Origin: Anaerolineae bacterium
Lineage (GTDB): Bacteria; Chloroflexota; Anaerolineae; Aggregatilineales; UBA2796
Length of the DNA: 64,000 nt
Direction of reading: 5' to 3'
NCBI GenBank assembly: GCA_019637615.1
Contig: JAHBVJ010000001.1
Span: forward strand, 453,132-517,131
The translations under genes were made by a program, and so were the position numbers. Every line of letters starts with the position of its first letter. The stretch's first letter is position 1. Below, one piece after another: positions 52,514-60,981 of the stretch. Below the pieces are notes generated by a model, which was not told where the DNA came from, searched no databases, and worked only from the letters and a program-made list of their open reading frames with translations.

Positions 52514-52993
52514 TTACATCACCGGGTCGTCGTATTCGTTGAAAGACAGACCCATCTCTGACTCCTCGGTGGTGTCCTCAACCGTCGGCGGCGCTGACGC
52601 AGAGGGCACTACCGCCGCTAGAAGCTGCTGAATGGCTTGTGTGGGCGATTTCCCGGCTAGTTCGTCCGCCAGCGATTGTACGACTTCGGTACCCCGCTGC
52701 ACTGCTTGTGCAGGATATAACTCCGTCGCGTTATTGAGGAATAACTGAATATAATGCTGCAACGCCTGTGGATTACTTGTGGGCGCTTGGCGGGCGATCT
52801 GACGCGCGGCACGCATTAACCCCGTCACCTTGTTGAGTTTGTCGCCGCTGGTCTGGTCGTCATCTTCAAAGGCGATCAAGGCGCGGAGGCTGTTGGCTCC
52901 CCATTCGATCAGATGATCGGCGGCTTCGTCATCCAGATCATCGGTTAGGTTCGCCATCTCTAGCAGCCGTTCGACCGCTGCTTGTGCATCCAT
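52514..52993 (-). CDS. Hypothetical helical protein
   Basis: I recognise no family for this 159-residue acidic protein. It is predicted to be mostly helical (AAVERLLEMANLTDDLDDEAADHL, TGLMRAARQIARQA, LQHYIQLFLNNATEL, VVQSLADELAGK) with a disordered Pro/Glu/Ser-rich end. No signal peptide or membrane segment. GAGG lies 5 nt before ATG 52993, supporting a real gene. It faces dps with no gap; the menE-like gene lies upstream at 75 bp on the same strand. Confidence 0.7.
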   Translation of the reverse strand: MDAQAAVERLLEMANLTDDLDDEAADHLIEWGANSLRALIAFEDDDQTSGDKLNKVTGLMRAARQIARQAPTSNPQALQHYIQLFLNNATELYPAQAVQRGTEVVQSLADELAGKSPTQAIQQLLAAVVPSASAPPTVEDTTEESEMGLSFNEYDDPVM

Positions 52994-53007
52994 AGTGTCC
53001 TCAAAAT

Positions 53008-53033
53008 AGTGCTAAGTGCCAAGTCGTTAGTGA
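53008..53033. repeat. CTTAGT/CTAAGT dispersed repeat, copy 2
   Basis: AGTGCTAAGTGCCAAGTCG followed by TTAGTGA, between two leftward genes. It shares the words GTGCTAAGT and GTTAGT with the copies at 49404 and 60531. Confidence 0.45.
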
Positions 53034-53067
53034 TGAGAAGATGATCGAATATACCGCATCTTCCGAT

Positions 53068-54534
53068 TTAGCCAGCCACCCACTGCGCTGCGACGACACG
53101 CCGCACCAATTTCCCGGAGGCAGTGCGAGGGAGTTCATTTGTCGCTTTGATGTGAACAGGTACCTTGAAGCGCGCTAAGCGTGCCGCACAGAACGCGCGT
53201 AGGCTCTCCGCATCGAAGATCGCGCCGTCGCGAATTTTGATCAGCGCGGCGGGGACAGCTCCCCATTTCTCATCCGAGACACCAATCACGGCGGCTTCCA
53301 CGACATCGGGATGCGCCATCAAGACGGCTTCAACCTCGGCAGGGTAGACATTCTCGCCGCCGGAGATGATCAGGTCGTCGCGCCGATCCACCACGTAAAG
53401 GAAACCTTCGTCATCCAGATAACCGATGTCGCCCGTGTGCAGCCAACCACCGCGCAGCGCTTGACGGCTGGCTTCTCGCTGGTTGTAATAGCCGGGAGTC
53501 ACGCTAGGCCCGCGCACGAGGATTTCGCCCATCTCGCCCGCGTTGACGGACTGTTCATCCTTCACGATACGTATTTCCATCGGAAACAAGGGCTTACCCG
53601 CCGAACCGAGCTTGCGGAGCGCATCTTCGGGAGCTAAGGTCGCTACCTGTGAGGCCGCTTCCGTCAGGCCATAGGTTTGCACGACAGGTACACCACGCGC
53701 CGCACACGCTTCTAGTAAAGGTTGGGGTGCTGGCCCGCCGCCAAGTAGTACGCAGCGTAGGGATGCAGGATAAGGCTTGTCGCCGCGTTCGTCCAGCATC
53801 CGTGCCAGCATCGTCGCGACTACCGAGACGATGGTGACTTTTTGTTCATCGATGGCACGATTCACCGCCGCCGCGTCGAAAGATTGATGCAGCACCATCG
53901 GGATGCCATAGATCACGCTCTTGATGGCAATCGACAACCCGCCCACATGGAACAGCGGCATACAGGCCAACCAGCGATCATCCGCGTGATTGCCCAGATT
54001 CAAGGCTGATCCGACTGAACTCCACCAGAAGTTGCCGAAAGTCAACATCGTGCCTTTGGGATGACCCGTCGTGCCGGACGTGTGAATGATGCTGTGGACA
54101 GCATCCAGCGCATATTGTTGAAGCAAGGGCACACTCGGCGGTACGTCCACTACCAAGGGCGACTCACTGGAGCCGAGAGGCCGTTCCGTCAGGGCATTTT
54201 GCGCGGTCGGGTCGTTATCTTCGTCTGTGATGAACAATTTGGCCTTGACGTTATCGAGCTGCCACGCAATCTCGGTCGGAGTCAGGCGCGTGTTAAGCGG
54301 CACCAACGTCGCGCCAAGCATATTGACGGCGTGCATCAAGACCACGAACTCGACGCTGTTGCGCATCAGCACGGCAACGGCGTCGCCCGTTTTGACCTCA
54401 AGCGCAGCCAATTGATAAGCCGATGTCTGAGCACGGGTTAACAGATCGCGAAATGTCAGTTGTTCACTGGCGGTGATGAGGGCAGGCCGATCAGGCGTGA
54501 GATAAGCGCGGTGGATGAGCCAATTCGGTAGCAT
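53068..54534 (-). CDS. menE: AMP-dependent acyl-CoA ligase, o-succinylbenzoate-CoA ligase-like
   Basis: The 488-residue ANL enzyme has the P-loop-like HTSGTTGHPKGTMLTF, the A5 YGLTEAASQVATL, A7 LHTGDIGYLDDEG, A8 RRDDLIISGGENVYPAEVE and A10 LPRTASGKLVRR with the catalytic Lys. Length and the short N-terminal domain fit MenE, which activates o-succinylbenzoate for menaquinone synthesis. Other short-chain or aryl acyl-CoA ligases look alike and no other men gene is in the window, so the specific name is tentative while the ligase class is sure. Confidence 0.85.
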   Translation of the reverse strand: MLPNWLIHRAYLTPDRPALITASEQLTFRDLLTRAQTSAYQLAALEVKTGDAVAVLMRNSVEFVVLMHAVNMLGATLVPLNTRLTPTEIAWQLDNVKAKLFITDEDNDPTAQNALTERPLGSSESPLVVDVPPSVPLLQQYALDAVHSIIHTSGTTGHPKGTMLTFGNFWWSSVGSALNLGNHADDRWLACMPLFHVGGLSIAIKSVIYGIPMVLHQSFDAAAVNRAIDEQKVTIVSVVATMLARMLDERGDKPYPASLRCVLLGGGPAPQPLLEACAARGVPVVQTYGLTEAASQVATLAPEDALRKLGSAGKPLFPMEIRIVKDEQSVNAGEMGEILVRGPSVTPGYYNQREASRQALRGGWLHTGDIGYLDDEGFLYVVDRRDDLIISGGENVYPAEVEAVLMAHPDVVEAAVIGVSDEKWGAVPAALIKIRDGAIFDAESLRAFCAARLARFKVPVHIKATNELPRTASGKLVRRVVAAQWVAG

Positions 54535-54702
54535 AGATGAACAATCCTAAAATGGCATTCCCATAAACCAGACTTAGCAGCGATGTATATCACGTAGTTG
54601 GCACTATTGTAGCGCTGTCGCTGTGTTGAGGATAGCGCCACGAGGTAGACATTTCCCCTGATCGCGCTGATAATAATGAAGAAGGTATACTTAGGAGGCG
54701 TG

Positions 54703-55617
54703 ATGATCAAAGTTTTTCCACGAATTCGCCTGCTTCTCACCATCATCAGCGTTGTTACCCTCTCAACGTTGGTGGGTGTGCCTGATCATCAAGCGCAAGC
54801 CTCAACCTGCGCAGACATCCTGACGCGCGCCTTGAATACCTTGAAATCGAGCTGTCGCCAGTTAGGACGCGACGAAGCGTGTTACGGCAATGCGCTGGTG
54901 GTAGCTGATCTGCGCGATGCGCTGCATTTCACCCAACGCGGCGATCAAGTGCCTGTGCAAGCGATCCGGTCGCTGACGACTTCACCATTCAACGAGGCGC
55001 GCGAAGAATGGGGCTTGTCGCTGTTGAAGCTGAAGACCAACCTGCCCGATACACTGCCCGGTCAGAACGTCACCGTCCTCGTGTACGGCGATACCAAGCT
55101 CGAAAATGATTCCGGCAATATGCAGGCCTTTTATTTCTCGACAGGTTTGGGCGCGCCTGAATGCAAAGAAATGCCCGCCAGCGGGGTGCTGGTACGCGCT
55201 CCGAAGCGCACGACAGTTACCTTCCGCGCCAACGGCGTCGATGTGCGGATCGGTTCGACGGCACTGTTGACCGCCAACCCGAACGACCAGTTGACGTTCA
55301 CCCTGATCGAAGGCTCGGCTATCTTGACCTCGGATGGCATGGCGCAAACCGTCAAGCCGATGGAAATGGTGACGGTGCCGCTGGGCGGTGCGACTGGACT
55401 GCAAGCCATTGGCGTGCCCTCGCTGCCAACGCCCGTCACGCTCGATCCCGCCCTGCAACCTGTGATCCGCGCACTGGACGCGCTCGAAGTCGCGCCCGCT
55501 GCGCGTCCAACGGCGGGGGCGGGCAGTGCGCCGACCGCGACGCCGCAGCCCGCAAGTGGCGGCGCACCCGCTCCGTCGGCTCCGCAGCCGACACCGACCC
55601 GCTTATTCGGCGGCTGA
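54703..55617 (+). CDS. Secreted FecR-like domain protein with Pro/Ala/Thr-rich tail
   Basis: The 304-residue protein starts at ATG 54703, which has AGGAGG 4 nt upstream (the frame opens at 54676). A signal peptide (RLLLTIISVVTLSTLVGVP) precedes a Cys-bearing region (STCADILTRALNTLKSSC, DEACYGNAL) and a FecR-like beta domain (VLVRAPKRTTVTFRANGVDVRIG, LTFTLIEGSAILTSDG). The last 50 residues are Pro/Ala/Thr-rich. It is 13 nt upstream of the Ser/Thr kinase gene, so the two are surely co-expressed, and it may be a surface component of the same signalling route. Confidence 0.78.
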   Translation: MIKVFPRIRLLLTIISVVTLSTLVGVPDHQAQASTCADILTRALNTLKSSCRQLGRDEACYGNALVVADLRDALHFTQRGDQVPVQAIRSLTTSPFNEAREEWGLSLLKLKTNLPDTLPGQNVTVLVYGDTKLENDSGNMQAFYFSTGLGAPECKEMPASGVLVRAPKRTTVTFRANGVDVRIGSTALLTANPNDQLTFTLIEGSAILTSDGMAQTVKPMEMVTVPLGGATGLQAIGVPSLPTPVTLDPALQPVIRALDALEVAPAARPTAGAGSAPTATPQPASGGAPAPSAPQPTPTRLFGG

Positions 55618-55630
55618 TCGGAGGGGTTGC

Positions 55631-58024
55631 ATGGCGGACGACAAACAACTTGGCGGCGGTATGATGATCGGCAGCTACCGATTGACCGAGCAGATCGGCA
55701 AAGGTGGCTTTTCTACGGTCTGGTCGGCGTGGGATACGCGCCTGAATCGACTGGTCGCCATCAAGTTGATGTCGATGGAAGCGGAAGATGAGACAGGCTC
55801 GGCACAGTTCGAGCGCGAAGCAGGCTTGATCGCACAGTTGCAGCACCCGTTCATCGTACCGCTGTATGATTTCGGGAAAACCGCTGATCATCGCTATCTG
55901 GTCATGCGCTACGTGATCGGCGGTTCGCTTCTACAGCGTTTGCATCAAACGCCACGCTTGCCAATCACCGAGACCCTGCGGCTAGTCACGCTGATCGCGT
56001 CCGCGCTCGATTACATCCATGATCAACAGATTGCGCATCGTGACCTGAAACCCGCCAATATTCTGCTGGATGCGCAAGGACTCCCGTATTTGTCGGACTT
56101 CGGACTGGCGAAATCAGTCCATCAGCGGGTCATGCAGCACACCATCGCGGGCACACTGTATTATATGCCACCGGAACAATATCTCGGTGAACGGCTAACC
56201 ACGCAGGCAGACATCTATAGCCTCGGCATTTTGCTATATCAATTGTTCGCGGGGGCGCTGCCACACGGCGGTCATGCCTCGCAGGGTGCGCTCCAACTGC
56301 GGCGCGGGGCAGAAGAGCGCTTGCCGGACATCACGCTCCTGCAACCCTCGCTGCCGCCTGCCTTGAACGATCTGTTGTGGCAAATGACCGCTATCGATCC
56401 GCATGATCGCCCGACATCAGCGCAGATGGTCATGCGACGGTTGGCCTCGATCTTCGCCTCACAGGGCGCGGTGAGCATCGAGCAGGAGGCGTTGACACTC
56501 CTGCAAGGCGTGAATGCCAGCTCGGTGAATTATCGCCGTTTGGAGGCGGAACGTATTTTGCAGCGCACGCTTCCCGTTTGGCAGCGCGGCGAACTGCCCC
56601 TCAGCCTGACCGAATTTGTGCTGCTGCATGATTATCTGCAAGAAACGCCGACGCTGGTCAACCAAACCGTCGGGACGTTGATGCTGCGCAGCGCGTTCGA
56701 ATATGGGCAGTTCATCGAGGCATGGTGGAACACGAGTGACGCTTATCGGCAGTGGTTGGCGTGCGATCATGCGGTCGGTGGGAGCGGCGAGGCGGCGTCA
56801 CGGGCGCTGGCACGGCTACAACAATTGGTGGAATCCAACACACAGGTCAGTTCGCCTCTCCCGCTGGTTCATCTCCGACAAAATCTGGTGGAACATGTCG
56901 CAGATCGCTTGCTGCCACCATCAACGTTGACCGCACCCGCCCTCGATTTGCTGGCGGTACTGCTGGAACGTCCCACTGCATGGCCCGCGCAACGGGTGAT
57001 CGTCAGCGGCGACGAAGGACTGATTGATCAACAGCTTGCCAAGGTCGCCATGAGTGATATTCCTGAAGCCGAACAAGCGGCAACCTTGATTGGGCGTACA
57101 CGCCGCACGGAAGCCGTCGCGCTAATGGCGGGGCAAGCTGGCGAGTTCCAGCAGTTGATGCGGGTGCGGGAAGCAGCGGGCAGTTTGCCCAACGTGACAG
57201 GGGTATCGACTGCCGGACAATGGCAGATCAGCCTCCGACTCGGCGTGCTGCAACTGCTGCGTCGCCCTTTGAACAGTTTTTTGCAATATATGACAGCGGC
57301 GGCAGGCAGTGTGCTCGGCATGGGATGGTTGGTACTCAGCATCTACCCGGACACACCCTCGAAAACGCTCAACGTGATCGGATTGGGGCTGTTGTTCGGC
57401 GTGCTAATCGCGTTTGGTTTGTGGTCAGCGCGGCATATAGCTAGTCAACTGCGCGTGGTGTGGATTGGTTGGCGGCTGTTGCTGGCGATCCTCGTGGGCG
57501 GCTGGATCGTAGCGAACGTGTTCATCCTGCTTAACCAGACACTTTACGACGAAATCCTTGATTTCTGGGTGGCGTTGGCGAGCGGCGCGATGTTCGTGGC
57601 GGGCGTGGCGGTCAGCGTGCGATGGTCGCGCTGGCTGCAAGTGCTGGCGGGTGTCGCAGGGATCATGTTGGCGCTGTTGATCCCGTGGGCTGGGTATTTG
57701 CGGTATTACGACGGGCAAGAAACGTGGGCGATCCCCGCCGCGCCGATCGTGTTCGCCGCCGAAACGGTCATCGACGCCGTGCCGACGGTGCTGATCGCGG
57801 CGTTGATGATGACGCTCGGCGTTGTGCTGGGAGCGCAGGTATTCCCCTATCTTGTTTCAAGCAAAAAACGCGCTGCTGCCACGATAAGCAGCCCGCCACC
57901 CGTCGCAGTTAAAGCCGATTCGATCACGCGGGTGATGCCAAGCGGGGAACGGTTGGATGAGGTTGTCTCCCTTAACAGCGCGCCCGATGCAGTACCACCT
58001 ACGAAATCGCTGCCACCGATCTGA
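55631..58024 (+). CDS. Membrane Ser/Thr protein kinase with six C-terminal helices
   Basis: The 797-residue protein starts at ATG 55631 (GGAGGGG 6 nt upstream). Residues about 16-280 are a Hanks-type kinase: GKGGFSTV, catalytic Lys45 in VAIK, HRDLKPAN with Asp138, DFG with Asp156, and APE replaced by PPE. Then comes a helical region of about 270 residues without recognised domain and six membrane helices from about 545 to 765. There are no PASTA repeats; a multi-helix membrane module replaces the usual single anchor. It probably phosphorylates cytosolic proteins in response to membrane signals. Confidence 0.92.
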   Translation: MADDKQLGGGMMIGSYRLTEQIGKGGFSTVWSAWDTRLNRLVAIKLMSMEAEDETGSAQFEREAGLIAQLQHPFIVPLYDFGKTADHRYLVMRYVIGGSLLQRLHQTPRLPITETLRLVTLIASALDYIHDQQIAHRDLKPANILLDAQGLPYLSDFGLAKSVHQRVMQHTIAGTLYYMPPEQYLGERLTTQADIYSLGILLYQLFAGALPHGGHASQGALQLRRGAEERLPDITLLQPSLPPALNDLLWQMTAIDPHDRPTSAQMVMRRLASIFASQGAVSIEQEALTLLQGVNASSVNYRRLEAERILQRTLPVWQRGELPLSLTEFVLLHDYLQETPTLVNQTVGTLMLRSAFEYGQFIEAWWNTSDAYRQWLACDHAVGGSGEAASRALARLQQLVESNTQVSSPLPLVHLRQNLVEHVADRLLPPSTLTAPALDLLAVLLERPTAWPAQRVIVSGDEGLIDQQLAKVAMSDIPEAEQAATLIGRTRRTEAVALMAGQAGEFQQLMRVREAAGSLPNVTGVSTAGQWQISLRLGVLQLLRRPLNSFLQYMTAAAGSVLGMGWLVLSIYPDTPSKTLNVIGLGLLFGVLIAFGLWSARHIASQLRVVWIGWRLLLAILVGGWIVANVFILLNQTLYDEILDFWVALASGAMFVAGVAVSVRWSRWLQVLAGVAGIMLALLIPWAGYLRYYDGQETWAIPAAPIVFAAETVIDAVPTVLIAALMMTLGVVLGAQVFPYLVSSKKRAAATISSPPPVAVKADSITRVMPSGERLDEVVSLNSAPDAVPPTKSLPPI

Positions 58025-58042
58025 ACGAGTAGTACCCATCAT

Positions 58043-58741
58043 TTAGGCTGAACGCACGGGCATGGTCGGCGTCTGGAACGGCGTGGGCGTGATGGTGGGC
58101 AGCGCAGGCGTCGGTGGTAACGTGGCGTTCGGATCGAGTGTTGGCGGATCGGTTGGTGGCAGTGTGTCTGTCTGCGTTGGCGTAATGGTCGGGCGCTTGG
58201 TGCGCGTGAGGGTGATGGTGGGCAGGGATGTCGCCGTGCGCGTCGGGCGCTTGGTCGGGTTGATCGGCTCGATCAGGTCGTTGCGCATATAGCCGATGCG
58301 GGGCAAGGGATCGTTCGGATCGAGGTTGACCTCGTACCAGTTTTCAGCGTCGGGATACTTGGGATCGATGGGCGCGGGGCCGTAGACACATATCTGCGCT
58401 CCCTGCGCGGGCTGATCCATCGTCGGGCAAGTGGTCATCGGGCATTCGCGGATGCGGGCACGGATCACAATGACACGGAACATCATACATTCGCGGGCAG
58501 GAGTCGGCGAGACAAGCAGAAAATTCAGCGGAATGGTGGTGCCGAGGTTCAAGGTCGCGGTTTGTGCAGCGGCGGCTTGGCTGTCGATGGTACTTGCTGC
58601 TGCGGTGACAGGCGCAGTGATGTCGCCGCCCGCATCCACCCATGCAAGGAAGCCACGCCAAACAAAATAACCGCCGAACACTAACATGCCCGCTAATATG
58701 GCGAGGAACAAGACAGGTGTACTCCTCGACTGACGGTACAT
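58043..58741 (-). CDS. Membrane-anchored protein with Cys-rich SH3b-like domain and Thr/Pro tail
   Basis: The 232-residue protein has a membrane helix at about 9-34 (VLFLAILAGMLVFGGYFVW), an outer domain of about 90 residues with five Cys (ARECMMF, RIRECPMTTC, AQICVYG) and an SH3b-like end (NWYEVNLD, GYMRNDLIEP), then about 70 residues of Thr/Pro repeats (PTITPTQTD, TPTPFQTPT). It may bind cell wall. It converges on the kinase gene (18-bp gap) and is divergent from the beta-propeller gene at 58899. Confidence 0.75.
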   Translation of the reverse strand: MYRQSRSTPVLFLAILAGMLVFGGYFVWRGFLAWVDAGGDITAPVTAAASTIDSQAAAAQTATLNLGTTIPLNFLLVSPTPARECMMFRVIVIRARIRECPMTTCPTMDQPAQGAQICVYGPAPIDPKYPDAENWYEVNLDPNDPLPRIGYMRNDLIEPINPTKRPTRTATSLPTITLTRTKRPTITPTQTDTLPPTDPPTLDPNATLPPTPALPTITPTPFQTPTMPVRSA

Positions 58742-58898
58742 CTACCAATACCTTCTGCGCGTCGTCTCCCTTCGGATTGGCTCAGTATAGCGCATCTGGA
58801 AGTCGTATTGGAAGCGTGCCGATTAGAAACCCATGAGCCAGCCTAAAATCGTGTATCCTGTCTACAATAAACGCTGGATTTTTTAGAGGGGGATTTAC

Positions 58899-60521
58899 AT
58901 GCAGTTTTTTGCGCGTATGCGGTGGGGGCTGGTAGCAGTCGTATTGATCAGCTTGGCACTGTGGTCGCCATCCGTATTTGCACAGGGCAACATCGCCTAT
59001 CAAGCACCAGTGGTGGCTTATGTAGGCGCGGATGGCAACGTCTACATCAACAGCCTGAACGCAACATCGGTAGCAACGTCGCTGACGGGTGATGCACTCG
59101 GCAGTCGTGAATTTTCCGGCTTCCGCAGCAACCGCACCTATGGATTTTTGCGCTGGTCGCCGGAGGGATCAAGTCTGGCGTTCGTCGGTTTCAATCCGAA
59201 CACGGAGCCACCATCAGGTACTTTGTATGTCGCCAATTCTGGTCAGATGCCGACCAGTCTGGTGCAAGCCGTGGGCAGCGATTTTGGTATCGTATGGTCA
59301 CCGACGGGCGCAGAAATTGGATACGCCATGCGGTCGGCACAACCTGTGACCAATACCTTCGACTATTTGTATACTTTCTATGCTGTGCCACGGGCGGGCG
59401 GACAACCGCGCACGGTTGGCACCTTCCAGATGCAGTATTTTGGCGAAGGCGCTCCGCTTCCCGATATTGCCGACGAGTTGATCCTCAGCGAGAGCTTTCC
59501 CAGCAATAATGGCGTCGCGATGGCGTGGCTGGATACAGGACTCGTGCATCCACTCAACGCGATCTCGAATTACGGCCTAGCGTTCAGTGATTTTACGGGC
59601 CAAAAACACTGGCAAATCGATCGCATCGCGAATACGGTGATCTCCCCGAATCGGCGCTACGCGGTTGGACGTCAGTATCCCGACGGTGACCCGAATACGG
59701 TCAACTTCAACGTGATCGTGGTGGATTTGACGACAGGCACATCAACGCTGGTGACTAGTGCGCCGTTCGTGGATGCGGTGGGTTGGACGGCGGACAGCAC
59801 GCGCGTGTTGTATAGCAGCGCCAACAAGCTCAATACGATCCCGCTTGATATGACTAAGCCGAACGCGGTATCGGCGTTTGGGGATTTCCCGCGCGAAGGC
59901 GTCAATTATTCAGTCACGCTGATGAGCGTACCGATCACGGGCGGGGCAGCGATGCCCGTGCTGAGTTATCCGGGGCGTGGGTTTGCTTCGATCAGCGCGA
60001 TAGACAATACGCGCATTGCGTTCAGTTTCGTGGAAAGCTCGTTCGCTGCTGTCAGCGCCGCCAATACGGGTGCTGCTGTCGATCAGATTTTTGCCGTGCG
60101 CCCGAAGGTGATCGCTGGCAGTTTCACGCTTGGGGCGATGCAGCCGAGCCTGCTGACCGTCGAGGCGCGGCGTCCGGTGATCAGCGCCGCCGCTGTATTT
60201 ATCGGGATTGCGGCTCCCGTTAGCCAAGCGCCAACGCCGATCCCAAGCTGCCCCGGCACGCTGCCATCGCGAATGATCGTAGGTAAAACGGGACGTGTCA
60301 CACCGGGGGAGCCAAATAACCTGAATACACAACCATCACCGCCGTCGAAAGACCCGAACAGCCAGCGGTTGGCACTGATTCCAGCGGGCGGCGTGTTTAC
60401 TGTGATCAACGGCCCTGTCTGCGGCTTCGGATATACATGGTGGCAGGTCAACTATAACGGTGTCATCGGCTGGACGGCAGAGTCAGGCGATGGTGTTTAC
60501 TGGCTGGAACCGCTGCCGTAG
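58899..60521 (+). CDS. Secreted TolB-like beta-propeller protein with C-terminal SH3b domain
   Basis: The 540-residue protein has a signal peptide (GLVAVVLISLALWSPSVFA), a six- to seven-bladed PD40-type propeller (FLRWSPEGSSLAFVG, FGIVWSPTGAEIGYA, VISPNRRYAVG, AVGWTADSTRVLYSS), and a C-terminal SH3b domain (SRMIVGKTGRVTPG ... WWQVNYNGVIGWTAES). SH3b domains often attach to the cell wall. GAGGGGG lies before the ATG. It resembles the 24030-24887 propeller in its first part but is twice as long. Confidence 0.87.
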   Translation: MQFFARMRWGLVAVVLISLALWSPSVFAQGNIAYQAPVVAYVGADGNVYINSLNATSVATSLTGDALGSREFSGFRSNRTYGFLRWSPEGSSLAFVGFNPNTEPPSGTLYVANSGQMPTSLVQAVGSDFGIVWSPTGAEIGYAMRSAQPVTNTFDYLYTFYAVPRAGGQPRTVGTFQMQYFGEGAPLPDIADELILSESFPSNNGVAMAWLDTGLVHPLNAISNYGLAFSDFTGQKHWQIDRIANTVISPNRRYAVGRQYPDGDPNTVNFNVIVVDLTTGTSTLVTSAPFVDAVGWTADSTRVLYSSANKLNTIPLDMTKPNAVSAFGDFPREGVNYSVTLMSVPITGGAAMPVLSYPGRGFASISAIDNTRIAFSFVESSFAAVSAANTGAAVDQIFAVRPKVIAGSFTLGAMQPSLLTVEARRPVISAAAVFIGIAAPVSQAPTPIPSCPGTLPSRMIVGKTGRVTPGEPNNLNTQPSPPSKDPNSQRLALIPAGGVFTVINGPVCGFGYTWWQVNYNGVIGWTAESGDGVYWLEPLP

Positions 60522-60530
60522 GGAATACGA

Positions 60531-60565
60531 AGTGCTCAGTCATAGGTGCTAAGTCCTTAGTAACT
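60531..60565. repeat. CTTAGT/CTAAGT dispersed repeat, copy 3
   Basis: AGTGCTCAGT, then GGTGCTAAGTCCTTAGTAACT, starting 10 bp after a stop codon as in copy 1. The final part merges with the left inverted repeat of the element at 60557. Confidence 0.5.
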
Positions 60566-60588
60566 CATCTTACGCAGTTCATAGACCC

Positions 60589-60617
60589 TTGACGCAGCTC
60601 GGATGTTCGTTTAGAAT
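60589..60617 (+). promoter_or_regulatory. Promoter of repeat element copy 3
   Basis: TTGACG (60589-60594), 17-bp spacer, TAGAAT (60612-60617). Matches the copy 1 promoter block at 24 of 29 positions. Start near 60624, 358 nt before the YfhO-like gene. Confidence 0.58.
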
Positions 60618-60738
60618 GGCTGAGATTGGATAGTGTGTTGCTGATGTTCGTGTGTTGCTGAATTGTACTGAACAAGTTGTCTGATTTACTACTGGACGCT
60701 CAACACACCACGCCCAACTCAACTCCAACATGCGCAAT

Positions 60739-60890
60739 CGATCATGTATGATCGGTTTGGCTGCTCAACTTCCGATCATAAAACCGATCATACGCAGTTT
60801 TTTCCGTGGTTTTCCGATCATGCGCTGAGCACAAAAATGATCAAACCGATCATGCTTGTGGGAGGTTATGATCGGTTTGATGATCGGATT
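60739..60890 (+). repeat. ATGATCGGTTT inverted-repeat array (element copy 3)
   Basis: Direct copies at 60748-60758, 60868-60878 and a variant ATGATCGGATT at 60880-60890; inverted copies at 60781-60791 and 60843-60853 (AAACCGATCAT) and shorter CCGATCAT at 60772 and 60814. The pairs 60748/60781 and 60843/60868 make perfect 11-bp stems. The design matches copies 1 and 2, but all full copies have changed from the TGAAT end to GGTTT. Confidence 0.82.
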
Positions 60891-60981
60891 CAAACAGTCT
60901 GATTCCCACTGCGTAAGGTGAGTTAGTAAATGCGAAGAAGTAACGCATCACAGGCATTATGTTGGGTGAGTAGGAGATGGT

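Larger units (their letters stand above)
60557..60929 (+). mobile_element. Non-coding element with 22-bp imperfect terminal inverted repeats (MITE-like), copy 3 of the promoter-array family
   Basis: Left end 60557-60578 and right end 60908-60929 are inverted repeats matching at 20 of 22 positions (core TAACTCAtCTTACGCAGT against TAACTCAcCTTACGCAGT). Inside are a promoter (60589-60617), a short direct repeat GTGTTGCTGA (60635 and 60652), and the ATGATCGGTTT array. No clear target-site duplication flanks it and it contains no ORF of note. The size (373 bp) and ends fit a MITE, but copies 1 and 2 lack these terminal repeats. Confidence 0.55.
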
